Below the pieces are notes generated by a model that saw only the letters and a list, made by a program, of their open reading frames with translations, was not told where the DNA came from and did not search any database. A DNA stretch of 64,000 nucleotides from Petaurus breviceps papuanus. Lineage: Eukaryota > Chordata > Mammalia > Diprotodontia > Petauridae. The stretch is taken from the NCBI GenBank assembly GCA_028583685.1, contig JAMXIF010000015.1, positions 64,414,906 through 64,478,905 on the forward strand. Direction: 5' to 3'. Below, in pieces: positions 10,409 to 23,089 of this stretch. A program made the position numbers and the translations under genes. Every line of letters starts with the position of its first letter. Position 1 is the stretch's first letter.

Positions 10409-12907
10409 CACACACATACATACATACATGTATATATACTTAAACATTTGATTTTAAAACTTTGAATTAAAGATTCATTCCCTTCCTCTCTTGTCACCCA
10501 CACTTAATGGGAAGATAAGCAGTTCAATATAGGTTTTACATGTATAGCTAAAGCAAAACAATCACATAGTAGATATATTGTAAAAGACTGAGTATATTTC
10601 CCTCCCTCCTATCCCACCTCCCACTTATTCTATTCTCTACTTTTATCCAAGCCCTTTTTAAAAGTGGATGCTTCCAACTTCCCTCCCCCCCAAGCTGGCC
10701 CTCCCTTCCATCATCTCCCCACTGATACCCTTCCCCCCCTACTGTCCTGTAGGGTGAGATACCCTATTTAGTTTGTATTTCATTCCCTCCCCAAGCGAAA
10801 TTCAATGAGAATAAGGTTGACCCATTCCCTTTTGCATTCCTATTCTTCCCCTCCATTGTAACAGTTTTCCCTTCCTCTTTTTATGAGATAGTTTACCCCA
10901 TTCTGTCTGTCCCCATGTCCTCTCATTATATTCCTCTCTCACCTCTTAATTTCACCTTTTATGTTTCATCCCTTCCCATTAAATTGGTCCTGTTCCCTCT
11001 ATCTATGTATACCTGTAAAAATATATGCACACATTCACATATGTATTCATATGCCCATATACCCTCATATATATATATATTTCTGTTCCCTTCAAATATT
11101 TTCATACTGACAAAAGTTTCATCAGTTACAATTATGGTTTCTCCATGTAGGGATGTTAATAGTTAAACTTTGATAACTTCCTTATGATTTCTTTTCCCTG
11201 TTTACGTTCTAATGCTTCTCTTTCTTCTTGTATCCGAATGTCAAATTTTCTATTCAACTCTGGTTTTTTCGTCAGGAATGCTTGAAAGTCCTCTATTCCA
11301 CTGAATGACCATAATTCCCCTGAAACATGATACGCAGTTTTGCTAGGTAGGTGATTTTTGGTTTTAATCCAGCTCATTTAACCTCTGGAATTGTGTTTCA
11401 AAAATGTTCATATTGTTTCTTCCTGGCTGCTTGAAATATTCTCTTATTAACCTGGGAATTCTGAAACCTGGTTATAATATTCCTTGGAGTTTTCTTTTTG
11501 GGATATTTTTCAACCTCTATTTTGCCCTCTGCTTCTAAATCATCAGGACAGTTTTCTTTGAGAACTTCCTGGAGGATGCTTTCTAGGTTCTTACTTTGAT
11601 CATGGATTTCAGGTAGTCCAATAATTTTTAAATTATCTCTCCTGGATCTATTTTCCAGGCCAGTGGTTTTTTCCCATGAGATATTTCACATTGCCTTCTA
11701 TTCTTTCATTTGTTGGATCTGTTTAACAGCATCTTGATTTCTCATAAAGTCATTAGCTTCCATTTGCTCCAATGTAATTCTGAAGCAATGATTCTCCTCA
11801 TTGAGCTTTTGAGATTCTTTTTCCATCTGGCAAATTCAGCTTTTTAAGGCATTCTTCTCCTCATTGCCTTTTTGAGCCTTTTTTTGCCATTTGAGTTAGT
11901 CTATTTTTTAAGGTGTTATTTTCCTCAGTCAGGCTGTTGACTCTCATTCCATAATTTTCTTGCATTGTTCTCATTTCTCTTCCCAAATTTTCATCCACTT
12001 CTCTTATCTGCTTCTTAAGGTCCTCTATGGCCTGTAACAAGCTCATATTTTCCTTTGAAGCTTTTTGTGCAGGAGTTGTGACTTCACTGTCTTCCTCCTG
12101 TTCCATGCTTTGCTCCTTTTTGTCCCCAAAATAGGAGTCAAATGTTGGAATCTCCTGTCTGCTTTCTTTCCTTTGCCTTGTCATGTGGTCCCTCAGTCAC
12201 TTTACCCCTGGCCTTTTTGCCACAGTAGGACTCTGCCACCAGACAGGGGAGCTTTCATCCTAAACACTGGGGTTTTCTCAGCTGCCAGAGGTATAAGACG
12301 GGTGCCCTCTCTCAGGCCTCCACACGCTCTGACAAGCTGAACACATGCCCCAGGATCTCCACCCTAGACTGCAATCCAGATCCAAGCAGGTTAAAGCAAG
12401 AGCAATTACTCCTCAGACTGGTCACTTCGTCCCCCTTCACTCTGTAGGCCAGGAGCTGAAGCTGCCGTGTGGCACAGTGGGCTGTGTCAGTGTCTCAGCA
12501 GCTTTTTGTCCCAGGGGAAAAAGCCATGCACTCCCACTTACTGGGTCCCAAATTCCAGATTGCCCTGACCTCTCACTGTCCGTTGCATCTATGTGTTGAT
12601 AATTCTGGAAGTGGCCACAGCTGCTGCTGATCTGGAGTCCCTCCTGCCTGCAGCTGGTCAAGCCCACCCTGGGACTAAATCCTCTCACTCACGGGGGCCT
12701 GGGCTCAGCTCCCAGAGCGCTGTGTTGGCTGATACCTGCCTGCCTGCCGGGCTGTCCTTAGCAGAAGGTTAGCTTCTCTGTGTCATTTTGTGGTTTCTGC
12801 AGCTCCAAAGTTTGTTCAGAATCCCCCTTTTATATTGATTGAGGAAGGTGGAAGCCGGAGCTGCTTGGAAGTCATGCTTCTACTCTGCCAACTTGACTCT
12901 TCCCCCC
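10119..12907 (-). mobile_element. Full-length HAL1 copy H1 (ORF1-only LINE)
   Basis: On the minus strand the element has a 5' end (ggggggaagagtcaagttgg) at about 12,905, a GC-rich 5'UTR, an ORF1 relic (11,156-12,184), a 1-kb 3' region with a purine-rich tract and TA/CA microsatellite, a terminal 250-bp extension, and an A-tail at 10,119. There is no endonuclease or reverse-transcriptase region between ORF1 and the 3' end, which defines the half-L1 (HAL1) architecture. It depends on L1 in trans. The perfect 15-bp target duplication and small number of ORF1 changes make it young relative to its host element H2. Confidence 0.92.
11156..12184 (-). pseudogene. HAL1 H1 ORF1 relic (RNA-binding ORF1p)
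   Basis: The reading frame starts MTRQRKESRQEIPTFDSYFG at 12,184 and keeps the coiled-coil part (ENNTLKNRLTQMAK). It then shifts frame at the T-run near 11,880 (MAKKGSKRQ instead of MAKEAQKGN). The RRM-type part (LKIIGLPEIHDQ region) and C-terminal domain are readable on the minus strand, the latter as a long frame 11,377-11,156 (WSFSGIEDFQAFL). The normal stop after QEAREA is lost here and the frame extends about 17 codons. It is compared with the intact 353-residue copy in H4. Family role: ORF1p coats element RNA as a trimeric nucleic-acid chaperone. Confidence 0.85.
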
Positions 12908-15285
12908 AATGGCTCTTGCTTTAAACTGCTTGGATCTGAATTTTCATCTAGCATGGAGGTCCTGAGTTGTGTGACCAGTTTGCCAGAGCATATGGAGGCT
13001 TTAGAGACCAAGTAATAGCTCCAGAAGTTGAGAAAACCCCAGTGATTGGGACAAAGCTCCCATCTCTGGAAGCAGGTTCTACTGTGGCAAAATGCTCAAA
13101 AGTGAAATAATTGAGTGGCAATATGAGCAAGCAAAGGAAGTAAAGCAAGCACATCAATCCGACTTCATACTCCTATTTTGGGTACAAAAAGGATCAAAGC
13201 ATGGAACAGGAGGAAGGCAGTGAAGTCAGAACTCCTGCACCAAAAGCTTAAAGTATGAGCTGGTTACAGGGCATAGAGGAGATTAAGAAGGGTTTTGAAA
13301 ACCAAATAAGAGAATTGGAGGAACAATTGGGAAGTGAAATGAGAATTATGCAAGAAAATTATGAAATGAGAGTCAGCAATCTGGCTGAAGAAAATAATAC
13401 CTTAAAAATACACTAAATCAAATGGTAAAAGAAAGTCTAAAAGGCAATGATGAGAAGAATACCTTAAAAAGCTGAATTTTCCAGATGGAAAAATTATTCT
13501 CAAAAGCTCACTGAATAGAATCATTCCATAAGAATTAAACTGGAACAAATGGAAGGTAATGTCTTTATCAGAAATCAAGATACTATTAAACAGATACAAA
13601 CAGATGAAAAAAATAGAAGGCAATGTGAAATATCTCACTGAAAAATCCATTAACCTGGAAAATAGATTCAGGAGTGATCATTTAAAAATTATTGGAGTAC
13701 CTGAGAGCCATCATCATAGAAAGAACCTAGAAATCATCATTCAAGAAATTCTCATTGAAAATTGCCCTGATGTTTTAGAATCAGAGAGCAAAATAGAGGT
13801 TTGAAAGAATCCACTGAACACCTTCTGAAAAATGTCTCAAAAATAAAACTCCTAGGAATATTATAGCCAGGTTCTGGAGTTCCTATATCAAGGAGGAAAT
13901 ATTCAAGCAGCCAGGAAGAAACAATTTGAATACTGTGGAAACACGATCAGGATAATGCAGAATCTGGCAACTTCTACACTGAGGGATCGAAGAATTTGGA
14001 AATTGATATTCCAGAAGTCAAAGGAGCTGCTATGAAAATCAAGAATCACCTATCCAGCAAAACTGAGCATCATGTTTCAGGGGAAAATATGGTCATCCAA
14101 TGCAATAGAGGACTTTCAAGCATTCTTGATGAAAAAATAGAGTTGACCAGAATATTTGACATTCTTATACAAGAATCAAGAGGAACATGTGTAGGTAAAC
14201 AGGGAAAAGAAATTAAAAGGAACTTATCAAAATTGAACTCTTTACATTCCTACATGTAAAAATGATAATTGTAACTTGTGAAACTTTTCTCAGTATGAGA
14301 ATAGTTGAAGGAAATATACACACACGTATACATATACACACATACATATTTATGTATGTACATATATATGTATGTATGCATCTATGTATACATACAATAT
14401 ATGTCTGTATAGGAGGGTATATGGGAATATGAATACATACTTGAGTACATGTATATATGTGTACAGGTATACATATAGGGCACAGGACCAATTTAATAGG
14501 AAAGAATGATACTTAAAAGGTGAAATTAAGAGGTGAGTGAGGGATATAATGAGAGAAGATGGGGAGAGAGAGAATGGGATAAATTATGTCATGTAGAAGA
14601 GGCAAGGGAAAACTGTTACAATGGAGGGGAAGAACAGGAAGGCAAAAGGAAATGAGCCAACCTTACTCCCATTGAATTTGGCTTGGGGAGGGAATGACAT
14701 ACACATTAAATAGGGTATCTCACCCTCCAGGAGAGTAGGGAGTAGAGGGTTGAGAGGGGGGATGATGGAAGGGACGCAGGCTGAGGATGGGAGGGAATTT
14801 GGAAGCACCAACTTTTGAAAAGGGACAGGATCAAAGTAGAAAATAGAACAAGTATGTGGTTGGATAGGATGGACAGAAATATAGCCAGTCTTTCACAATA
14901 TATCCACTATGGAAATGTGTCTCTTAGCTACACATGTACAAACTATATTGAATTGGTTATCTTCCCAGTTACGGTGGGTGATGAGGGAGGAAGTGAAAAA
15001 TCTGGAATTTAAAATTTTAAAATCAAATATTTAAATATATATAATTTAACAAGTACCTAGGAAATAAGATTTGCAGGCAATGTGGCATAGAGATCCACCG
15101 TGCCCTACTAGAAATTCAGAGGGGAATGGGGAAAAATATGGGAGAGAGCATATTGGGGGAGGGGATATTCAGCGAGTTCTCTGTTTTATGGTGGTTAGGG
15201 GGAAAATGGGGAGAAAATTTGCAACTCAAAATCTCGTGGAAATGAATTATGTAAACTAACAAAAATTTTAAAGAGAGAGGGAAAA
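12908..15285 (+). mobile_element. HAL1 copy H2, remainder (ORF1 and 3' region)
   Basis: It resumes the 5'UTR exactly where 10,118 stopped, then holds an ORF1 relic (13,123-14,195), a 3' region with microsatellites (14,320-14,475), the purine-rich tract (about 14,520-14,800) and the terminal extension ending aatgaattatgtaaactaac with an A-rich tail at about 15,285. Together with 9598-10,118 it makes a full-length HAL1 of about 2.9 kb. It belongs to the older subtype with extra residues in the coiled coil (GFENQIRELEEQLG). Confidence 0.88.
13123..14195 (+). pseudogene. HAL1 H2 ORF1 relic
   Basis: The start MSKQRK is followed within a few codons by a stop. The rest is readable in pieces: 13,559-13,804 covers the linker and start of the RRM-like domain (NLENRFRSDHLKIIGVPESH) to ENCPDVLESESKIEV, and 13,996-14,259 covers the C-terminal domain (KIKNHLSSKTEHHVSGENM). 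Several stops and frameshifts show it is dead and older than H1, H3 and H4. Confidence 0.8.
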
Positions 15286-15522
15286 AAAACCAAAGCCATA
15301 ATAACATTCATGCACAACAAAGCAATAACAACATTTGTACAAAATACCGGTACCATAGTCATGCTTCCTCAGTCTTATGCAGCTCCAGCTGGCCTTTGGA
15401 AGTCTTGCCACCACAAGTGTTATTTTTGTGTCAATTTTCAGTTCTCAGTTCTCATTTCTCTTCTCATTTCTTTTCAATTCTCAATTAAATTTTCAGTGCA
15501 GCTATAGATGCTCACTGAGAGA

Positions 15523-15525
<3 letters not shown>

Positions 15526-15577
<52 letters not shown>

Positions 15578-15583
15578 ACTCTT
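15526..15583. repeat. (TC)n microsatellite
   Basis: About 58 bp of near-pure TC. The 15,290-15,525 stretch before it carries nothing I recognise. Confidence 0.9.
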
Positions 15584-15589
15584 TATGTT

Positions 15590-16330
15590 AATATTGGGCA
15601 CCATTCTTTGGGTAAGATTAGTAGGTACTTATTAAACTTAAAGCTTTTTTTCACTGATATTTTCAGAAGCAGTTCTGGGCATTGGAAGTTTTGGGCTCTT
15701 TTAAGGCAGTATGATATGGAGAGAGGCGTGGTCACTGATCCCTTGGGACTGAAAGCCAAACCATTTATTGTGTCCCCTGTTCCTTTTTATCTGAAACATC
15801 TATTCCTCTGCAGGGCCCCAGCTTCCTTATGACTGGAAGTAAAACAGCTTGTCAATGCCCCTGCTCATTTTTTACTATAAGGGATCCTATCTGCCCTGGA
15901 ACTGTGCAGGTCACATAAGTGGGCCTACGCAGTGGAGTTGTCAAACAGAGCCCTGTGCTATGTCCATGCCAGTGCAGGGGACCCTTATAATATCTTTCTG
16001 ACCAGTTGCAGGTCCCCCTATTATCGTTGTCCTGACAGCTCTCAAAACTTCTGGTGCTGTCACAGTTACCTCCAAGACCCACAAATGGTCTTACTGCAAT
16101 GGGGTCTCTGGGCTCTTCCCTACTGTAGTGTGATACATCTCTATTTCTGATCTCCTAAGTTAACTTGGGTTGAAAAAAATCTCACCCTGCTCTTTATTTT
16201 TAGGGAGGTGGGGTATGTATTGCTCCAGAATTCTATTTGAAGTTATTTTAAAGTTGTTTGGAGAGGAATGTTGGGAAACTTTTCTTCTTCTTCTTCTCCA
16301 TTATATTTGCTCCACTTCAGAAGTACAGAA
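15590..16330 (-). mobile_element. L1 5'UTR-like fragment
   Basis: This GC-richer stretch resembles 56,140-56,830. Shared parts include the ggtgctg-ccc word in the middle and, at the right end, agttgtttggagaggaatgt followed by a ttctccat stretch, which reads on the minus strand as the start of an L1/HAL1-type 5' end. No EN or ORF1 is attached, so it is a 5' fragment of an old element. The short frames in it are UTR frames. I am moderately sure of L1 and less sure of its limits. Confidence 0.45.
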
Positions 16331-18000
16331 ATATATAATTTAAGAAGAAAAGAAGTCCAAGTTCTTATTATAAATGGTTTGGAATAGAATATTTATATCC
16401 CATGAAGCCTTAGACATCCAATATTCACATGCACATGGATCAAATATGATGCATCAAAAAGAAGGGCTTAATAGAAATTCAGATTTTGGTTCCAACTCTG
16501 ACAATTAATAGTAAATAGCACCGGGAATATTCATCAATGGAGATTTGAACTTCAGATATGGAATAGCTGCTTTTAAATCCTGACTCTGACATCTATTCAC
16601 TGTGCAACACGTGTAAGTGTAGTGAGAATTGGGGCTGGCTCTTATGGCTAATCAATCACCTTCTGCCTTGTCTCTTGGCTTTGCCTCTGCCTCATCAGGT
16701 GCTTTCCAGGATTGGTGGTTTCAACTTAATAAAAGATAAGCCTGAGGAGAAAGAATAGAGTCCTAAATGTTTCCAGGAGCTTGAATTTCCAACAGAATAT
16801 TTGTTTCTTAGTTCCTAACTCTGGAAGGGAAATTGTATATTATATCCTTTTATTAGGGTGTAATCTGTGCTTATCTTGGCATGTCCAATTCTCCTAACAT
16901 GGAGATAAGTTGAGGGGCCTTTGGAGCAGGTCCACATTGCCTGAGACCTCTGTCCTCTACCATGTGAATGGATGTAGTATCCATGATTTTCTTTCTGTAC
17001 CTTTAAAAGTGGCAAGGGTGAGATCATTGCTCTCTTTAGTCTCTGTTTTCTCTTTTCTTCTTTTGGTTTGAAGGGTGATGATCACAATTTACTCACAGGA
17101 TAAGAACCATGAACTGAACCCATGGGAAAGGAAAAACTTCCTTCCCATGCTCTCGCTCTCTATATACTGGATCAAAAAAATGGGCTAGAATGCATTTATG
17201 TTCCATTTCACTTGTCCTCCCTGATTTTAAGCATTGGCAGTGATTCCCAGCTGACTATATGTTTGAGCCATGGTAACCTTGAAACTAGGGTTGCTTGTAA
17301 GATGCTACAGTCAGCCAATCTGGGAGAGAAGCAAAGGTATCAAAAAATTTACCCCTCTGGGGTAAATATCTGGAGGAGGGAGTGGTGTTGGACTAGGAAG
17401 TGGGATTGTGCTCTATAGGAACTGAAAGAAGCTATGAACCTAATCCTTTCCCCTTCCCCAGACACTGAGATGGTATAAGTTGGGAAAGATTTTTCCTCCC
17501 ACATGTTGGGGAAGTAAGATTATATGTTTCTTGATTATACCTTTTGAAGCAAATATTTCTTCATATAAATTAATATGATGATTTGAAGTTAAATAAAAAT
17601 GGAGTGCAGGGTTCTACCACTTGTACTTGGGAGGAACACCATTAGTAGGGGATGGAACTGTTTACAGAAATCTTAGATTAATCCCTCACCCAAAATCCCC
17701 TTAAGGATGAACCTTGGAGGAGTTAAATATAACATACCCAACCTCTATGTAGTAGGGGCCAGGGTGGTATATTACACTTGGATGATGTGTTTTTTTTAAT
17801 ATAAGTATTAGTTTTAATTGAATATTATGATTAATGAATACCTAGACTTGGCTAAATTTAGGCTTGGTACATAACTGCAAGGCACCCTGTGCCTCAGCAT
17901 CCTCATATTCTTATTTGTAAAATGAGAATTTTTGTTTTGATAACTATAAATATCCTCTCCAGCTCTAAATCAATGATCCTATGATATTGAGAAATTAATA
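16331..18000. other. Unassigned, no gene seen
   Basis: I see no domain-bearing frame, no LINE or SINE of the kinds found elsewhere, and no structured RNA. The only exception is a short CORE-SINE-like tail at 17,860-17,985 (tgcctcagcatcctcatatt, ctccagctctaaatcaatga). Confidence 0.5.
17860..17985 (+). mobile_element. CORE-SINE (MAR/MIR-type) relic
   Basis: ctgtgcctcagcatcctcat, gtaaaatgagaatttt and ctccagctctaaatcaatgatcc match in order the 3' half of the marsupial CORE-SINE type also seen at 8095-8235. Confidence 0.6.
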
Positions 18001-18100
18001 TAAATCTATATCTAAATATGCATATATACACATACATATATGTATGCATATGTCTGTAAATGTACATGTGTATATAAATATTATCTAGCTATTTCTGTAT
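18000..18100. repeat. Imperfect TA/CA-rich simple repeat
   Basis: atatgcatatatacacatac and following alternate purine-pyrimidine DNA. The next stretch, 18,101-19,040, has a purine-rich segment (18,710-18,880) but no gene I can support. Confidence 0.7.
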
Positions 18101-19040
18101 ATCTTTACTTGTGGTACCTACCTCAGTGGATTTCTATAAGGAAAGGGCTATATAAATTATGAAGTACAATAGAAATATGAGTTATTATTAATTAAGAATG
18201 CCTGATACTCCCAACCATAAAAACAGTCATGTAACAGAAGTAACAACCTACAATACCACCTGTACTGCTGATTTCTTGCAACATCTCTGTGGATCAGTTT
18301 TTCTAATAATATATTGAAGAGTTCGTTACACTATATGTTTTCGAAAGTCCCTTGTATTCCCACCACTCAAAGAATCTGTAAGTGTAAATAGACTCAAAAC
18401 AATTGAGAATGACAAAAGATTTCACAAAAACAAGATTGCATGTTAGAGGGGACAGAATCATTCACCATCCCTTTGGGACCTTCAACAGGAGGCTTCACTT
18501 TTTTAGCTATCTATTTCTTCCTCTCTAAAATGAAGGGGCTGGACTTGGTGATCTCTAAATGTCTAAGTATATATAGTTTTTTGCAATTTAATCTAAGCCC
18601 CAAAGAACTATGCCCTTGGTCATTTCACTGAACAGGGGGATGACTCAGTGAACAGGAATAAGAATTGGTCTCATTGACTTCATATAGCTCTCAAAGTTCC
18701 CCAGAGTGTACAGATAAGAAAGAAAAAGAGAGAAGAATGGAGCAGAGGCAGTGAAGAACAAAAACAGAAACAGTGGCAAGCTGAAGTGATGAGGATATCA
18801 AGAAGCAGATGCATGGAAAGCAGTAACAAGAAACAGAAGACAATGGAGGCAGCTATAGCAGTAGAGAAAGAATTCATTCTAATTAGAACAATAGAGCAAT
18901 TGGTCTGGGGGGCGTGGTGCAAATGATTTGCATGCATGCACCCCTATTGACCTCAAAATACTACTGTTACTTAATCAGCCACAGTGTAGCATGTACACTA
19001 TGTCAAAGCACTTCTTTCTCAGTGACAAGAAGAATGGCTA

Positions 19041-19115
19041 GACAGGTAGACAGACAGAAAGACAGACAGACAGATGGATGGATAGAGAGAGAGACAGCGA
19101 GAGAGAGAGAGAGAG
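19041..19115. repeat. (GACA)n/(GA)n microsatellite
   Basis: gacagacagaaagacagaca then a GA run. Reading frames across it are repeat artefacts. Confidence 0.9.
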
Positions 19116-19258
19116 TTGTATATACACACATATACATATGTACATACATACTACACAATACATATATATTAGGATAAATTAGAGAAAATACATTTGGAGG
19201 GAGTGCCTCCAAAAGTTCTATTTCATTTTTTTTAATTAAGTGCCTCAAACATACATAC

Positions 19259-19326
19259 ATGAGGTAGCCAGGTGGTAAAGTGGATAAAGCACGAGAGTCA
19301 CGTAGGTCTGAGTTTAAATGTGGTCT
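19259..19326 (+). mobile_element. Partial tRNA-derived SINE head
   Basis: aggtagccaggtggtaaagt, ggataaagcacgagagtc and ctgagtttaaatgtgg are the A-box, body and B-box of the SINE family seen whole at 44,192-44,343 and 38,504-38,657. It is cut off at the left end of the LTR fossil at 19,327. Confidence 0.75.
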
Positions 19327-20285
19327 TGTAAAGCCAATCATGAGCAGTTCTCCTGAGGACCACTGCTGTGAATAATTATAAGGATCTAATTGCATAGTGT
19401 AGTGAACTTTCTATTTATTCAGTAATAAACTAAACCATAACATTAAAGAATCCAAAGCACCACATTCACAACAAGATAAAATAACAACTTATTACTCAGG
19501 TGGACACATAGTCTTAAACAAATCATGTCATTCAGTAAGTCACAATCTCACTCAAAATAGAATACCCAAGTAAAGTCTTCTTTCACCTTAACTGGAGGTT
19601 GATTTCCAAACCCCAAGGCCCCTCATCCAAGAGTTTACCACTCCTAGCTCTTGCCTGGATTCACCTGACTCTTGTCTAGACACACATAGGTAGCTCTCCA
19701 CTCCTTTTTCATACTTCAGCTTACTTCTCCACTCCAAGGATAGTTATATCATGGAATACAAAGCTTAACAGAAATACAACAATATTTACACACATTGCCA
19801 GAACTATCATCTCAATTCACTTTCTGTCTGACAAAGTAACCCAAATCAACAGACAAGGCTTCTGTTTGAGAAATCAAACACAAATAACAGTAAAGTCCTG
19901 GGTCTTTTGTAACAACAGTAAATCTTCTTTCATGGCTTCTGTAACAGCAGCAAAATTCTCTTTCAGGACTTTTGTCTAAAAACAACAGATTGGGTACTTT
20001 TCTCTGACAGACCAACAGAGTGCTAAAGTCATGAGCTTTCTCCCTTTCAGTTCTGCTTGGTCCCAGTTTACACTTGAGCTTTTTTCTGCTCTGCTCCTTC
20101 CTGTTCCACCCTTCCTATTCTGTTCTTTTGGTAACTTCTTCTCACTGTGGGCTCCATGTAATGATGTTAAGCCTATTAAGGGCAGAGAAGGTCTCCAAAC
20201 TCTCTTAGGCCTATTAAGGGAAACATATGTACACTATTTTCAACAAAGATTGATACAATCAGTGGTGAGGCTCATCTGATGACCA
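19327..20285 (-). mobile_element. LTR fossil of an endogenous retrovirus-like family
   Basis: It begins tgtaaagccaatcatgagca on the plus strand, identical in type to the copy at 51,378 and to the complement of the end of the copy at 48,562. The minus strand ends in CA with a polyadenylation-type AATAAA about 100 bp upstream, so U5 is on the left. The left boundary is sharp; the right boundary (about 20,285) is a guess. No gag, pol or env is adjacent. Diverged and old; solo LTR is the simplest reading. Confidence 0.5.
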
Positions 20286-20297
20286 TCCTCTAAATTT

Positions 20298-20470
20298 CTA
20301 ATATTGTTCCACCACAAAAGAGCTGCTATAAATATTTTTGGGCAAAGCAATCTTCCCACACCCACTTTTTTATTTTTTGGGGATACAAACATAGGAATTG
20401 GATAAAACGGTGTCTACAGTTTTATAGTCTTCTGGACATATTCCCAAATTTTTATTCAGAATGGTTGGAC
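20298..20470 (-). mobile_element. L1 ORF2 C-terminal fragment
   Basis: ccaccacaaaagagctgcta followed by aaatattttt is the reverse complement of the conserved end of L1 ORF2 (KIFIAALLW), as in copies A and B. The piece is short and badly diverged. Confidence 0.6.
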
Positions 20471-21500
20471 TACTCTCTTTACAAACAAAAGATTGATGAA
20501 AGAAGAATTTTATTCACTTATGTCTGTTCCATTGTCCCTGTTAGTTTCCTTCATCAAGAATCTGATCACAAGTTCTCATTCTTTTCTCTTAAATTTCTCT
20601 TCAAAATATCTTCTCTTGAGATGACCTCTGGGAGCCAAGATGGCATAATTATTAAGCAATAAGTGCCTCTCATTCTCCCTTATAGACCTATAAAGGCCAG
20701 GAAAATATCAAGCCCCCCTCAGGGAAAAAAAAACTTGAATAACAGTGTAAGCAGAAAAACAGATTGTAGTAGTCTAGTAGTCTTCTAGCCTGAAAGGTTT
20801 GGGGGATTTTATTTGTAAAAATTCTTCTTGCTCTGGCGGAATGGGAGCAGTACAGGATGGAAGGCATCGTGGTAAACCCCATCTCACCAAACAAGTGGGA
20901 GATACTGAGCCCCAGGGTGGTGTAGGCAATTGCCAACACCAGGACACTCTTTTCCTCAGTGTCTTGACAAAGTCAGTGGAACGTATAGATCCCAGCTTGG
21001 GGAAATATTATATGCATGAATGGTTTCTCATCCTCCATCACCTTAACTTCCCCATGCTTCAGTGCAACTCCAAGCAGGCAGGCATCTTCTAGCCGGCAAA
21101 TCTCTCCATTCTTCAGCATAGCCAGAGGGAGCAGGCTTCCCCAGGGGCTAGAGAGCCTTCCCTACTCTGAGTGTAATACCAAGCAAATTCAGAAAAGTTC
21201 AACTTAACCTCAGTACATACCAGAAGGCACATCCAGGATCACAGCTAAGCATCGGGTAAGCTGCCAGACCCCTACAGTTGCCAGCACCTGAGGCCCCAGG
21301 ACACATAGTCAATGACCCTGGCCTCTAGCACAAGAAGACTAGAACTTGGCCACCAGTACCTCAGAAGCAGAGGTCAACTTCAAAAGCCAGGAAATATGTA
21401 AATATCATAATAAAGACAGAAACAGACAATTAGCATAGATTCTTTCTATGTGAACACAGAAGATCAAAGCATAAATTAATAAGAGGACATCATTGTCAAT

Positions 21501-22440
21501 ATGCCCACATCCAAATACTCAAAGGGAAATATGTACTGGTCTCAAGACCAAAAAGCCTTCCTGGAAGAGGTCAAGAAGTATTTGAAAACCCACATAAGAG
21601 GTGTAGAAGAAAAATTGCAAAAAGAAATGAAAGGTATCCCAGAGACAATAGCTTTAAAAAGGAAGGACAAAAACTATAGAAAACAATTCCTTAAAAAAAA
21701 CAATTAGCAAAATGGAAAAAAAGCACACTGAAGAAAACAATGCCTTAAGAAATAGAATTGACCAAATGGAAATGGATACAAAAACTTACCCAAGAGAAGA
21801 ACTCTTTTAAAAGTACAATCTGCCAAATGAAAAAGGAGGTTAAAAATTTTAATTGAAGAAAATAATTAATTAAACATTACAAGTAGTCAAATCAAATGGA
21901 AGCCAATGACTCTATGAGACATGAAGAATCAGTAAAACAAAATAAAAAAATGAAAAAAAATAAACATAAAATACCTCATTGGAATTTAAAAAAAATAAAA
22001 ATGACCTGGAAAACAGATTTAGGACACATAATTTAAGAATCACTGCATTACCTGAAAGCCATGATGAAAAAAAAGAGCCTGTACAGCATCTTTCAAGAAA
22101 TCATCAAGGACAATTGCCATGAAGTCCTACAACCAGAGGGTAAAATGGTGTTTGAAAAAAAAAATGCACTCATTACTTCCTGAAAGAGATCCCAAATTGA
22201 AAATGCCAAGGAATATTTTAGCCAAATTCCAGGAATATCACATCAAGGAGAAAATACTGCAAGCAGCTAGAAAAAATAATTATTGTGGAAACAGTCAGAA
22301 TTATGCAGGATCTTCCATCTTCTACATTAAAAAATCAGACGCCTTAGAATATGATATCACATATGGAAAAGGATCTTGGATTACAAGCAAGAATCAAGCA
22401 CCCACCAAAAGTGAGCATTCAGGGGAGGATATAGACATTT
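21501..22440 (+). pseudogene. L1 C ORF1 relic
   Basis: It starts at ATG 21,501 with MPTSKYSKGNMYWSQDQKAF, then a helix-rich region with KYLKTHIRGVEEKLQKEMKG. Downstream, in broken frames, are LPESHDEKKEPV-type and ENCHEVLQPEGK-type RRM residues and the C-terminal SIFYIKKSDALEYDITYG. The N-terminus differs from that of HAL1 ORF1. Several frameshifts are visible (for example after FLKKNN at 21,704), so no protein can be made. Confidence 0.75.
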
Positions 22441-23089
22441 GATGAAAAAAGGGATTTCTACACCTCCCTGATGAAAAGATCAGATCCCAACAGGAAAAAA
22501 AAAATGATATTCAAATGCAAGACTCAAGAAAAGCCCAAAAAGGTAAACAGGAAAGAAAAATACAACAACTCCAAACTGTTATTCAATAAAGACACACTTT
22601 GTACATACGTACATTGGAGAATGATACTTGTAACTCTTGAGAACTGTTTCTTTATTATGGCATTTAGAAGGGATATACATAGACAGAGGTATGGGTGTAT
22701 ATTAACTTTGATGTGATGATAAAACATCTAATTAAGAGGTGAAAAGGGATTGTACTGGGAGAAAAGGAAAGGAAGAGGCACAAAAGGGTAAATGATATTA
22801 TCTGATGAGGTGCAAAGACCTATTAAAATAGAGGGACAGAAAGGAGAGAGATGAGCATTTTTGAACATTACTCCCATCAGATTTGACTCAGAGGGAATAA
22901 CATACTCAGGTACAGAAATCTGACTCATTCTTTAGGATGCAGGAGGTCAAATAAAAGGGAGGAGTTATAGAAAGGAGGGCAGGTGGAGAGAGGTGGTGGT
23001 CAAAAGCAAAACTCTAGTGAGGAAAGAAAGGGAGAAGGAAGAGAAAAAGGAATAAATGGGATGGGGGATAGGAATGAGCAAAAGAGAAA

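Noticed and set aside
14320-14480. CRISPR-like or satellite array
   Set aside because: The repeats are TA/CA/TG-type microsatellite units without spacers; the same feature recurs at this place in all HAL1 copies.
18710-18880. Purine-rich block as an exon or regulatory element
   Set aside because: There are no splice signals or a conserved frame that I can support; treated as unassigned.
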